From Sphingopyxis sp. GW247-27LB (GTDB lineage Bacteria > Pseudomonadota > Alphaproteobacteria > Sphingomonadales > Sphingomonadaceae): a DNA stretch of 55,910 nucleotides. The translations under genes and the position numbers were made by a program. The notes under the pieces are model-generated. The model was not told the origin of the DNA and ran no database searches. It saw only the letters and a list, made by a program, of their open reading frames with translations. This document shows positions 25,634-34,290 of the stretch, piece after piece. The stretch covers positions 72,566-128,475 of the forward strand of contig NZ_NIWD01000016.1 in the NCBI RefSeq assembly GCF_002277025.1, read 5' to 3'. Each line of letters begins with the position of its first letter. Position 1 is the stretch's first letter.

Positions 25634-26550
25634 AAGCCAATTCGATCCTCGAAACCATCGGCAATACCCCGCATATCCGCGTGGCCAAGCTGTTTCCCGA
25701 CGCCGAAGTCTGGATCAAGTCGGAGCGCAGCAACCCCGGTGGCTCGATCAAGGATCGTATCGGCCTTGCCATGATCGAAGCGGCCGAAAAGGACGGCAGC
25801 CTCAAGCCCGGCGGCACCATCGTCGAGCCGACGTCGGGGAACACCGGCATCGGCCTCGCGATGGCCGCCGCGGTCAAGGGCTACAAGCTGATCCTCGTCA
25901 TGCCCGAAAGCATGTCGCTCGAGCGCCGCCGGCTGATGCTCGCCTATGGCGCGACCTTCGACCTGACTCCGCGCGAAAAGGGCATGAAGGGCGCGATCGA
26001 GCGCGCGATCGAACTCGTCGAAACCACGCCCGGCGCGTGGATGCCGCAGCAGTTCGAGAACGAAGCCAATGTCGACGTCCATTTCCGCACGACGGGCCCC
26101 GAAATCCTGGCCGATTTCAAGGATACGCCGATCGACGTGCTGATCACCGGCGTCGGCACCGGCGGGCACATCACCGGCTGCGCGCAATTCCTGAAAGACC
26201 ATTGGCCCAATCTGAAGGTCTATGCGGTCGAGCCCGTGTCCTCGCCGGTCATTTCGGGCGGTCAGCCCGGGCCGCACCCGATCCAGGGGCTCGGCGCGGG
26301 TTTCATTCCGCGCAACCTGCATACCGAATTGCTCGACGGGGTGATCAAGGTCGACGCCCCCGAATCCAAGGCGATGGCGCTGCGTTCGGCGTCGGAGGAA
26401 GGCATGCTCGTCGGCATCTCGTCGGGCGCGACGCTCGCCGCGATCGCCCAGAAGCTCCCCGACCTGCCCAAAGGCAGCCGCATTCTCGGCTTCAACTACG
26501 ATACCGGCGAACGCTATCTGTCGGTGCCCGACTTCCTGCCCGAGATCTGA
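25630..26550 (+). CDS. cysK: Cysteine synthase A (O-acetylserine sulfhydrylase)
   Basis: A 306-residue PLP enzyme that makes cysteine from O-acetylserine and sulfide. The Schiff-base lysine is K41 in NPGGSIKDR, the substrate loop TSGNTGIG lies near residue 76 and the phosphate-binding GVGTGGHITG near residue 176. SSGAT near residue 262 holds the Ser contacting the PLP pyridine. The length is normal. It is coupled to the upstream hydrolase by an ATGA overlap and followed ten bases later by the SleB-type hydrolase gene. Confidence 0.95.
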   Translation: MKANSILETIGNTPHIRVAKLFPDAEVWIKSERSNPGGSIKDRIGLAMIEAAEKDGSLKPGGTIVEPTSGNTGIGLAMAAAVKGYKLILVMPESMSLERRRLMLAYGATFDLTPREKGMKGAIERAIELVETTPGAWMPQQFENEANVDVHFRTTGPEILADFKDTPIDVLITGVGTGGHITGCAQFLKDHWPNLKVYAVEPVSSPVISGGQPGPHPIQGLGAGFIPRNLHTELLDGVIKVDAPESKAMALRSASEEGMLVGISSGATLAAIAQKLPDLPKGSRILGFNYDTGERYLSVPDFLPEI

Positions 26551-26559
26551 CCTCGCGTC

Positions 26560-27705
26560 ATGCGCCTGCGCGCGCGCCAATGGACGTTGCCGTTGCGGCG
26601 CGAATGGTCGGGGTGGCTGTTCGTCCTGCTGTCGGTCGCGGCCATCGCGGCCGTTCTCTACGCGAGCGCGCCTGGTGGCGGACCGGGCACCGCCGCGCGT
26701 CCGCATCCGGTGGCGCCGCCCGCCGAGGTGGTGCCCGAAGTGCTGCCGACCGAGCTCGCGCCGGTCACGGTCGACGACGCCCGCGCCGCCAACGCGCGCA
26801 TCCCGCTCGTGATCAAGGGCTTCGCCGCGGCGCGCCCCTTCACCTATCCCGGCGACGCCGAGAACCGCGGCCGCGCGCGCGACTGCCTCGCCGCGGCGAT
26901 GCTCTATGAGGCGGGCGACGACGCCAAGGGCGAGCAGGCGGTCGGCCAGGTCGTGATCAACCGCGTGCGCCACCCCGCCTTCCCCAAATCGATCTGCGGC
27001 GTCGTGTTCCAGGGATCGGAACGCGCGACCGGCTGCCAGTTCACCTTTACCTGCGACGGCGCGCTGGGCCGGCGCTATTCCGACGCGGCGTGGGGCCGCG
27101 CCCAGGTGCTCGCCGAGATGATGCTGTCAGGGATCACCGATCCGCGCGTCGGGCTCGCGACCCATTACCACACCGACTGGGTGCGCCCCTATTGGAGCGA
27201 CAGCCTCGAAAAGATCGCGATCGTCGACACCCACCTCTTCTTCCGCTGGCCGGGCTATTGGGGCACGCCGGGCGCGTTCCGCGGCGCGGTGTCGGGTCAT
27301 GACGCTCCGGTCGCCAAGCTCGCGGCGATTTCGACGCTGCACGCGCTCGCGCTGGGGCCACCGACCGCGCTCGCCGATGCCGACGCGCTCGCCAAGGAAG
27401 TGCGTCTCGTTCCCGGCGCGGGCGAGGCGACCGGGCGCGACACGCTCTATGTCGAACTCGACCGCCGCGCGCCGCCCGAAAGCTTCGTGACCCTCGCGCT
27501 GCGGCTGTGCGGCGAAAAGCCCTATTGCAAGTTCATGGGCTGGACCAACCCGACGCTGAAGCCCGCAAGCGACGCGATGAGCGAAACCCAGCGCGCCGCG
27601 ATGAGCTTTTCCTATCTTCGCGACGACAAGGCGGGGTTCGAGAAGGCGCTGTGGAACTGCGGCGAGTATAAGCGCGACGACGCGCGCCAGTGCATGAAGC
27701 GGTAG
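26560..27705 (+). CDS. SleB-type cell wall hydrolase, membrane-anchored
   Basis: A 381-residue protein with one N-terminal membrane helix (about 19-36), then a Pro-rich linker. A SleB/Hydrolase_2 domain spans about 108-230 (DCLAAAMLYEAGDDAKGEQAVGQ is the start of the domain, with its catalytic-type Glu). SleB domains are lytic transglycosylases cutting peptidoglycan. The 130-residue C-terminal region has a Cys-containing end (CGEKPYCKFMG, WNCGEYKRDDARQC) that I do not recognise. It may be transcribed with cysK, which ends ten bases upstream, although the functions look unrelated. Confidence 0.85.
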   Translation: MRLRARQWTLPLRREWSGWLFVLLSVAAIAAVLYASAPGGGPGTAARPHPVAPPAEVVPEVLPTELAPVTVDDARAANARIPLVIKGFAAARPFTYPGDAENRGRARDCLAAAMLYEAGDDAKGEQAVGQVVINRVRHPAFPKSICGVVFQGSERATGCQFTFTCDGALGRRYSDAAWGRAQVLAEMMLSGITDPRVGLATHYHTDWVRPYWSDSLEKIAIVDTHLFFRWPGYWGTPGAFRGAVSGHDAPVAKLAAISTLHALALGPPTALADADALAKEVRLVPGAGEATGRDTLYVELDRRAPPESFVTLALRLCGEKPYCKFMGWTNPTLKPASDAMSETQRAAMSFSYLRDDKAGFEKALWNCGEYKRDDARQCMKR

Positions 27706-27732
27706 GGACCGGCACCTGCCGCCGTCGCGTCC

Positions 27733-28173
27733 TCAGGCCGCGACCCCATAAAGCGCTGCCGCCCGTTCCTCGAACGCCGCGATCATGCGGCGCAGCGCCT
27801 TGTCGAACATCTGCCCGGCGAGCGTTTCGAAGAGGCGGTTGCGGAAGGAGAAATCGACCAGGAAATCGACGCGGCAGCCGCCGCCTTCCGTTGGCGTGAA
27901 ATGCCATTCATTGTCGAGATGGCGCATCGGGCCGTCGATATAATGGACCGCGACATGGCTCGGTCGCTGCTTTTCGACGCGGCATGAAAAGCTCTCGCGC
28001 AGCCCCTTGAAGCCGACGACCATGTCGGCAATCGCCTCTTCCTCGCCGTCGCTGCGGACGCGGAGCGCGATGACCCACGGCAGGAATTCGGGATAGCGCG
28101 CGATATCGGTCACCAGCGCGAACATCTGTTCGGCGCTGTAGGGCAGCTCGCGCGTTTCGTGGTGGCGCGGCAA
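27733..28173 (-). CDS. Coenzyme Q-binding COQ10/RatA-like START-domain protein
   Basis: A 146-residue SRPBCC (START-like) protein, the whole length being one domain. The family pattern is clear: REL PYSAEQMFALVTDIARYPEFLPW near the start and VDFLVDFSFRNRLFE later. Mitochondrial COQ10 binds ubiquinone and aids respiration; the E. coli homologue RatA was named a toxin. The COQ10-like role is more likely in an alphaproteobacterium. It starts two bases after the lipA stop, so the two form a lipoate/quinone-linked operon. Confidence 0.88.
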   Translation of the reverse strand: MPRHHETRELPYSAEQMFALVTDIARYPEFLPWVIALRVRSDGEEEAIADMVVGFKGLRESFSCRVEKQRPSHVAVHYIDGPMRHLDNEWHFTPTEGGGCRVDFLVDFSFRNRLFETLAGQMFDKALRRMIAAFEERAAALYGVAA

Positions 28174-28175
28174 GG

Positions 28176-29099
28176 TCAGTCGGCGGCGCGCGCCAGCTGC
28201 GCTTCGCGCGCGGCGCGCATGCGCTCGAAATCATCGCCGGCGTGATAGCTGGAGCGGGTCAAGGGCGACGAGGCGACCTGCAGGAAACCCTTGGCGCGCG
28301 CGATCTGCGCATAGGCGTCGAAGGCCTGCGGAGTCACGAAGTCGATCACCTTGGCGTGGCGGGGCGTCGGCTGGAGATATTGGCCCATTGTCATGAAATC
28401 GATGTCGGCGCTGCGCATGTCGTCCATCACCTGATGCACCTCCATCCGCTCCTCCCCGAGCCCGAGCATGATGCCCGACTTGGTGAAGATCGACGGGTCG
28501 CGGCGCTTGACGCTCTCGAGCAGGCGCAGCGACGCATAATAGCGCGCGCCCGGGCGGATCGTCGGATAGAGCCGCGGCACGGTTTCGAGATTATGGTTGT
28601 AGACGTCGGGGCGCGCATCGACGATCGCCGCGACCGCGCTTTCGGGCTTGTTGCGGAAATCGGGGGTCAGAATCTCGATCGTCGTCTGCGGCGTCTCGCG
28701 GCGCAGCGCCTGGATGACCTTGACGAACTGGCTCGCGCCGCCGTCGGGCAGGTCGTCGCGGTCGACCGACGTGATGACGATATGCGTCAGCCCCATCTTC
28801 GCCGCCGCGATCGCGGTATGTTCGGGCTCGAGCAGGTCGACGGGGCGCGGCATGCCGGTCTTGACGTTGCAGAAGGCGCAGGCGCGGGTGCAGGTGTCGC
28901 CGAGGATCATCACCGTCGCATGCTTCTTCGTCCAGCATTCGCCGATGTTCGGACAGGCCGCTTCCTCGCAAACCGTATGCAGATTGAGCTCGCGCATCAG
29001 CTTGCGCGTTTCGGCATAGCCGGGGCTGGTCGGCGCCTTGACGCGGATCCAGTCGGGCTTGCGGGCGCGTTCGGACGGTTTGGGTGCGGGAGCGTTCAT
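28176..29099 (-). CDS. lipA: Lipoyl synthase
   Basis: A 307-residue radical-SAM enzyme that inserts two sulfurs into octanoyl-protein to make lipoyl groups on E2 and GcvH. The radical-SAM motif CTRACAFC lies near residue 72 and the auxiliary-cluster motif CEEAACPNIGEC near residue 46; the C-terminal SSPLTRSSYHAG holds the Ser that ligands the auxiliary cluster. The ATG at 29099 is preferred over an in-frame start at 29180, which would overlap the divergent carbonic anhydrase gene. Confidence 0.97.
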   Translation of the reverse strand: MNAPAPKPSERARKPDWIRVKAPTSPGYAETRKLMRELNLHTVCEEAACPNIGECWTKKHATVMILGDTCTRACAFCNVKTGMPRPVDLLEPEHTAIAAAKMGLTHIVITSVDRDDLPDGGASQFVKVIQALRRETPQTTIEILTPDFRNKPESAVAAIVDARPDVYNHNLETVPRLYPTIRPGARYYASLRLLESVKRRDPSIFTKSGIMLGLGEERMEVHQVMDDMRSADIDFMTMGQYLQPTPRHAKVIDFVTPQAFDAYAQIARAKGFLQVASSPLTRSSYHAGDDFERMRAAREAQLARAAD

Positions 29100-29178
29100 C
29101 GCGCCCACATAGGCGCGCGCGCGCCGCTTCTCAACCATGCTTGTTGTGCATGGGATCGGATCGGCGTAGGTCGCCGCC

Positions 29179-29817
29179 ATGACTCACTTCGATGACCTGC
29201 TCGCCGGCTACGCCCGTTTCCGCGCCAATGGCTGGAAACAGCAGCGCGAGCGGTGGGAGGAGCTGGCAGAAGGCCAGTCGCCCAAGGTCATGATCATCGC
29301 CTGTTCGGACAGCCGCTCCGAGCCCGCCGAGATTTTCGACACCCACCCCGGCGAGATCTTCGTCGTCCGCAACGTCGCCGCGCTGGTTCCGCCCTTCGAG
29401 ACCAATCCCGGCCGCCACGGCGTCTCCGCGGCGCTCGAATTCGCGGTGCAATTCCTGAACGTCGAGGAAATCGTCGTGATGGGGCACGGCATGTGCGGCG
29501 GCTGTCACGCCGCGCTCCACCGGACGATGGAGGGCGCCGAACCCGGTCGCGGCGGCTTCATCGCCGACTGGATCGCGATGCTCGACGAGGCGAGCGCTCA
29601 GGTGCGAACCGACTATCCCGATTTCGCCAACCGCGACGCCGGTCGCGCGATGGAGCTGGCCGGGGTCAAGGTCAGCCTCGACAATCTACGCACCTTTCCG
29701 TGCATCGCCGAGCGCGAGAAGCGCGGACGGCTGAGCCTGCGCGGCGCCTTCTTCGCGATCAACGAGGGCGTGTTGCACGTCCTCGACGAGGCGACGGGCG
29801 AATTCGCCCCCGTCTGA
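29179..29817 (+). CDS. Beta-class carbonic anhydrase
   Basis: A 212-residue zinc enzyme interconverting CO2 and bicarbonate. The zinc ligands and catalytic dyad are seen in ACSDSR near residue 41 (Cys, Asp-Arg) and in GHGMCGGC near residue 101 (His, Cys). VRNVAALVPPFE and HGVSAALEFAV fit the plant-like bacterial subgroup. No signal peptide is present, so it is cytoplasmic and probably supplies bicarbonate for carboxylases such as acetyl-CoA carboxylase. It diverges from lipA across 79 bases. Confidence 0.94.
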   Translation: MTHFDDLLAGYARFRANGWKQQRERWEELAEGQSPKVMIIACSDSRSEPAEIFDTHPGEIFVVRNVAALVPPFETNPGRHGVSAALEFAVQFLNVEEIVVMGHGMCGGCHAALHRTMEGAEPGRGGFIADWIAMLDEASAQVRTDYPDFANRDAGRAMELAGVKVSLDNLRTFPCIAEREKRGRLSLRGAFFAINEGVLHVLDEATGEFAPV

Positions 29818-29867
29818 GCGGCGATCGCATCTTCCGTTCGCGCTGAAAGCCGCTACACCGGTCGGCC

Positions 29868-31310
29868 ATGAACAACGCGACCCTTTTCGCCATCGGCGTC
29901 TATTTCGTGCTGATGCTGGGCATCGGCGTCTACGCCTGGCGCAAGTCGACCTCCGACAGCAGCGAATATCTCCTGAGCGGCCGCAGCCTCGGCCCCGCGG
30001 TGACCGCGCTCGCGGCGGGCGCGTCGGACATGTCGGGCTGGCTGATGCTCGGGCTGCCGGGCGCGCTCTATGTGTCGGGGCTCGCCGAAAGCTGGATCGC
30101 GATCGGCCTGTTCATTGGCGCCTGGATCAACTGGCTGATCGTCGCGCCGCGGCTCCGCGCGCAAACCGAAAGCTATGGCGACGCGTTGACGATCCCCGAA
30201 TATCTGGGCAACCGGTTCGAGGACCGGCGCCACCTGCTGCGCCTCGTCGCGAGCCTGGTCATTGTCGTCTTCTTCGCGATCTACAGCGCCTCGGGCCTCG
30301 TCGCGGGGGGTAAGCTGTTCCAGACCGCCTTCGGCTTCGACTATCATGCCGGGCTGTGGATCACCGCGACCGTCGTGGTCGCCTATGTCGTGCTCGGCGG
30401 TTTCCTGGCGGTCAGCCTGACCGATTTCGTGCAGGGCACGATCATGATGCTGGCGCTGATCGTCGTGCCGGTCGCGGCGCTGCTGGGATTGCCCGAGGGA
30501 AGCAGCGCCGGCGCGATCCTGCGCGGGATCGATCCCAATATGACGAGCCTGTTCGGCGGAACGACGGCGCTCGCCATCGTCTCGGCCGCCGCCTGGGGGC
30601 TCGGCTATTTCGGGCAGCCGCACATCATCGTGCGCTTCATGGCGATCCGGTCGGTAAAGGATATTCCGACCGCGCGGCGCATCGGCATGACGTGGATGGG
30701 GATTTCGCTCGTTGGCGCGATCGCGGTCGGGCTGGTCGGCCGCGCCTTTGCCGAGAGCAACGGAATGGCCGTGTCGGACCCCGAGACGATCTTCATCCTG
30801 CTCGGCGAGACGCTGTTTCACCCGCTTCTCTTCGGCTTCCTTCTCTCGGCGATCCTCGCGGCGATCATGAGCACGATTTCGGCGCAGCTTCTCGTCACCG
30901 GATCGTCGCTGACCGAGGATTTCTATCGCCTCTTCGTCCGCCGCGACGCCGGCGAGCGCGAGATCGTGACGGTCGGCCGCCTGTCGGTCGTCGCGGTGGC
31001 GGCAATCGCGATGCTGCTCGCGCAAAATCCCGACGGCAGCGTGCTCAAGCTCGTCAGCCACGCCTGGGGGGGCTTCGGCGCCGCCTTCGGCCCGCTGATC
31101 CTGCTCGCGCTGACCTGGCGGCGGATGACGCTCGCGGGCGCGCTCGCCGGCATGGTCACCGGCGCCGCCGTGGTGATGCTGTGGATCGATCGCGGCTGGG
31201 ATACGGCGGTCTACGAACTCCTCCCCGGCTTCGCCGCCGCGACGCTCGCCATCCTGATCGTCAGCCTGGTGACGAAGCCCCCGCAAGCGGAGACGGCGGC
31301 GCATGGCTGA
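29868..31310 (+). CDS. putP: Sodium/proline symporter
   Basis: A 480-residue sodium:solute symporter (SSSF) with about 13 membrane segments. The PutP-type features are strong: SGRSLGPAVTALAAGASDMSGW near residue 36, YGDALTIPEYLGNRF near residue 103, GYFGQPHIIVRFMAIRS near residue 246 and STISAQLLVTGSSLTEDFY near residue 332. It imports proline as nutrient or osmoprotectant using the Na+ gradient. The 3' end overlaps the NYN-domain gene by eight bases, an unusual coupling. Confidence 0.92.
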   Translation: MNNATLFAIGVYFVLMLGIGVYAWRKSTSDSSEYLLSGRSLGPAVTALAAGASDMSGWLMLGLPGALYVSGLAESWIAIGLFIGAWINWLIVAPRLRAQTESYGDALTIPEYLGNRFEDRRHLLRLVASLVIVVFFAIYSASGLVAGGKLFQTAFGFDYHAGLWITATVVVAYVVLGGFLAVSLTDFVQGTIMMLALIVVPVAALLGLPEGSSAGAILRGIDPNMTSLFGGTTALAIVSAAAWGLGYFGQPHIIVRFMAIRSVKDIPTARRIGMTWMGISLVGAIAVGLVGRAFAESNGMAVSDPETIFILLGETLFHPLLFGFLLSAILAAIMSTISAQLLVTGSSLTEDFYRLFVRRDAGEREIVTVGRLSVVAVAAIAMLLAQNPDGSVLKLVSHAWGGFGAAFGPLILLALTWRRMTLAGALAGMVTGAAVVMLWIDRGWDTAVYELLPGFAAATLAILIVSLVTKPPQAETAAHG

Positions 31311-32013
31311 CGGCAATGTCGCGCTGCTGATCGACGCCGACAATGCGCGGCCCGCAGGTCTCGACCCGGTGCTGACCGCGCTCGCCGAGCTGGGCACGGT
31401 CAATATCCGCCGCGCCTATGGCAATTGGCGCAAGCCCGCGCTGAAAGGATGGGTCGACCAGCTTCATCGTTTCGGGATCGAGCCGCAGCAGCAGTTTGAT
31501 CTGACCAAGGGCAAGAACGCCACCGACATGAAGCTGACGATCGATGCGATGGACCTGCTCTATCGCGGGCGCCTCGACGGGCTCGGCATCATGTCGAGCG
31601 ACAGCGATTTCATGCCGCTCGCGATGCGGGTGCGGCAGGACGGAATCCTGGTCTACGGCTTCGGCAGCGCCAAGACGCCCGAGGGCTTTCAGGGCGCGTG
31701 CACGCGCTTCATCGACGTCGACGTGCTCATCGACGCCGAGCGGCAGTCGCCCGGCCCCGACACCAAGGCGGCAGCAAAAAAGAAAATCGACCCCGACGTC
31801 GTCGAACTGCTGGGCAATGCGTGGAAAGCGGCGAAACGCGACGACCAGGGATATGCCCTGCTCGGCGAGGTCGGGCAGATCGCGGGCAACCGGTCGAGCT
31901 TCGACGTCCGTAGCTATGGCTATGCGCGATTGTCGGACATGATCGCCGACATCCCCAATTTCGTCACCGAACGCATCGACGGCGGGCCGATGCGGGTCAA
32001 GCGGGTGCGATAG
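31303..32013 (+). CDS. NYN-domain (LabA-like) putative ribonuclease with OST-HTH domain
   Basis: A 236-residue protein. The N-terminal NYN/PIN-like domain (about 1-150) has the acidic metal-binding residues in ALLIDADNARPAGL near residue 7, KNATDMKLTIDAMDLL near residue 70 and MSSDSDFMPLA near residue 98. The C-terminal OST-HTH/LOTUS-type winged helix (about 160-235) is known to bind RNA. Such proteins are predicted RNases, with LabA/DUF88 as relatives. Its start lies inside the end of putP, so expression is probably coupled. Confidence 0.88.
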   Translation: MADGNVALLIDADNARPAGLDPVLTALAELGTVNIRRAYGNWRKPALKGWVDQLHRFGIEPQQQFDLTKGKNATDMKLTIDAMDLLYRGRLDGLGIMSSDSDFMPLAMRVRQDGILVYGFGSAKTPEGFQGACTRFIDVDVLIDAERQSPGPDTKAAAKKKIDPDVVELLGNAWKAAKRDDQGYALLGEVGQIAGNRSSFDVRSYGYARLSDMIADIPNFVTERIDGGPMRVKRVR

Positions 32014-32023
32014 CCGCGACCGC

Positions 32024-32473
32024 TCAGGGGATCGCGTAGGTCACGTTCGCCTGCCCGACAGGCTTTTCCGCATCGTCGGTCCAGATGCGGACGTCCATCA
32101 CCGCGAGCCGCTTGCCGAGCCGCAGCATCTGCGCGTCGGCGAACAGCGGGCCCGGGCGGCACGGGCGCAGGAACTGGTAATTGAGCGCGCTCGTCACCGC
32201 CATCGCGACCGGGCCGATATGCGCGAGGACGAGCGCATAGGCGGCCATGTCGGCGAAGCCCATCTGGGTCGGGCCCGAGATCAACCCGCCGGGGCGCAGC
32301 GCCTGTTCATTGGGGTCGAGGCGCGCTTGGACATGGCCTGGGGCGGCCGAGACCACCCGCCCGCGCGACCCCGGCTGCGAATGCGGGAAGGCCTCCGCCA
32401 TGAAGGCGTTGAGCGCGTCCGTATCGAGGCGGATCGTGCTCGACGAAATCGGTGCTTGCCCCTCGCCCGCCAT
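32024..32473 (-). CDS. PaaI-family hotdog-fold thioesterase
   Basis: A 149-residue protein of the 4HBT/PaaI type, acting on acyl-CoA thioesters. Recognisable parts are RPGGLISGPTQMGFADMAAYALV near residue 60, which includes the active-site helix, and the strand ALNYQFLRPCRPGPLFADA. The substrate is unknown. It starts five bases after the ettA stop, so it is probably co-transcribed. It converges on the NYN gene with a ten-base gap. Confidence 0.85.
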   Translation of the reverse strand: MAGEGQAPISSSTIRLDTDALNAFMAEAFPHSQPGSRGRVVSAAPGHVQARLDPNEQALRPGGLISGPTQMGFADMAAYALVLAHIGPVAMAVTSALNYQFLRPCRPGPLFADAQMLRLGKRLAVMDVRIWTDDAEKPVGQANVTYAIP

Positions 32474-32478
32474 GCCGG

Positions 32479-34158
32479 TCAGCGTGTCAGCTTCTTGTAC
32501 GATGTCGCGTGCGGGCGCGTCGCGTCGTCGCCGAGGCGACGGATCTTGTCCTCTTCATAGGATTCGAAATTGCCTTCGAACCATTCGACATGGCTGTCGC
32601 CCTCGAAGGCGAGGATGTGCGTCGCGAGACGATCGAGGAAGAAGCGGTCGTGGCTGATCACCACCGCGCAGCCCGCGAAATTCTCGAGCGCTTCCTCGAG
32701 CGCGGCGAGCGTTTCGGTGTCGAGATCGTTGGTCGGTTCGTCGAGCAGCAGGACGTTGCCGCCCTCCTTCAGCATCTTCGCCAGATGGACGCGGTTGCGC
32801 TCGCCGCCCGATAGCTGGCCGACCTTTTTCTGCTGGTCGACGCCCTTGAAGTTGAAGGCGCCGACATAGGCGCGCGTCTGCATCTCGTGCTTGCCGATGG
32901 TCATCAGTTCGTGACCGCCCGAGATTTCCTGCCAGACATTATTGTCGGGCTTCAGATCGTCGCGGCTCTGGTCGACGAAGCCGAGACGGACGGTGTCGCC
33001 GATAGTGATGGCGCCGCTGTCGGGGGTCTCCTGACCGGTGATCAGCTTGAACAGCGTCGATTTGCCCGCGCCGTTCGGGCCGATCACGCCGACGATGCCG
33101 CCCGGCGGCAGCGTGAAGGACAGGTCCTCGAAGAGCAATTTGTCGCCATAGACCTTGGAGATGCCCGCGACCTCGATCACCTTGCCGCCGAGGCGCTCGG
33201 GAATCTGGATGACGATCTGGGCCTTGCCCGGGGTGCGCTTTTCCTGCGCCTCGACGAGCTGGTCGAAGCTCTTGATACGCGCCTTCGACTTGGCCTGGCG
33301 CGCCTTGGGGCTTTGCCGGATCCATTCGAGCTCGTCCTTGATCGCCTTCTGGCGCCCTTGGTCCTCGCGCGCTTCCTGTTCGAGGCGCTTGCCCTTCTTT
33401 TCGAGATAGGTCGAATAATTGCCTTCGTAGACGAAATAGCGGCCGCGATCGAGCTCGAGGATCCAGTTCACGACATTGTCGAGGAAATAGCGATCGTGGG
33501 TGACGAGGATGACGTTGCCCGGATAGTCGACGAGATGCTTTTCGAGCCACGCGACGCTTTCCGCGTCCAAATGGTTGGTCGGTTCGTCGAGCAGCAGGAT
33601 CGAGGGCTTTTCGAGCAGCAGGCGGGTGAGCGCGATACGGCGCTTTTCACCGCCCGACAGATTCTCGACGCTCCAGTCTCCGGGCGGGCAGCGCAGGGCC
33701 TCCATCGCGATTTCGAGCTGGTTGTCGAGCGTCCAGCCGTCGATCGCGTCGATCTTTTCCTGGAGCGTGCCCATTTCTTCCATCAGAGCGTCGAAATCGG
33801 CGTCCTCGGGTGGGTCGGCCATCAGCGTGCTGATCTCGTTGAAGCGGTCGAGCATGTCGGCGACGGGACGGACGCCGTCCATGACATTTTCCTTGACCGT
33901 TTTCGCGGGGTCGAGCTGCGGCTCCTGCGCCAGATAGCCGACGGTGATCCCCTCGCCTGGCCAGGCTTCGCCGGTGAAATCCTTGTCGATCCCCGCCATG
34001 ATCTTCATCAGGGTCGATTTACCGGTGCCGTTCGGGCCGACGATGCCGATCTTGGCATCGGGGTAGAATTGCAGGCTCAAATCCTTGAGCGTCGGCTTTT
34101 GCGCGCCGGGATAGGTCTTCGACAGACCTTTCATCACGAAACTATATTGGGCGGCCAT
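32479..34158 (-). CDS. ettA: ABC-F protein EttA (energy-dependent translational throttle)
   Basis: A 559-residue soluble ABC-F ATPase with two ATP-binding domains and no membrane segments. Walker A GPNGTGKST and GPNGAGKST, signatures LSGGEKRR and LSGGERNR, and Walker B LLLDEPTN twice are all present. The linker between the domains (about 245-320, Lys/Arg/Glu-rich) and the arm after the first Walker A fit EttA, which binds the ribosomal E site and gates the first peptide bond according to ADP/ATP ratio. The ATG at 34158 has GGAG seven bases upstream; the longer frame to 34302 is rejected. Confidence 0.94.
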   Translation of the reverse strand: MAAQYSFVMKGLSKTYPGAQKPTLKDLSLQFYPDAKIGIVGPNGTGKSTLMKIMAGIDKDFTGEAWPGEGITVGYLAQEPQLDPAKTVKENVMDGVRPVADMLDRFNEISTLMADPPEDADFDALMEEMGTLQEKIDAIDGWTLDNQLEIAMEALRCPPGDWSVENLSGGEKRRIALTRLLLEKPSILLLDEPTNHLDAESVAWLEKHLVDYPGNVILVTHDRYFLDNVVNWILELDRGRYFVYEGNYSTYLEKKGKRLEQEAREDQGRQKAIKDELEWIRQSPKARQAKSKARIKSFDQLVEAQEKRTPGKAQIVIQIPERLGGKVIEVAGISKVYGDKLLFEDLSFTLPPGGIVGVIGPNGAGKSTLFKLITGQETPDSGAITIGDTVRLGFVDQSRDDLKPDNNVWQEISGGHELMTIGKHEMQTRAYVGAFNFKGVDQQKKVGQLSGGERNRVHLAKMLKEGGNVLLLDEPTNDLDTETLAALEEALENFAGCAVVISHDRFFLDRLATHILAFEGDSHVEWFEGNFESYEEDKIRRLGDDATRPHATSYKKLTR

Positions 34159-34290
34159 CGATGTGCTCCGGATATGGCTGGGCCGCACGCGCGGCCGGGA
34201 GAGTCTGAGTTGGGCGCCGGTTAGCGAATGGGCGCCCGCTTGGCAATCGACGCTTGCCCCCTGCAGCGCTTGCTGGCTAGGACGGCGTCC

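Noticed and set aside
27733..28173. RatA toxin of a toxin-antitoxin pair
   Set aside because: No RatB-like partner is adjacent, and in alphaproteobacteria this gene beside lipA fits the COQ10-like quinone-binding role better.
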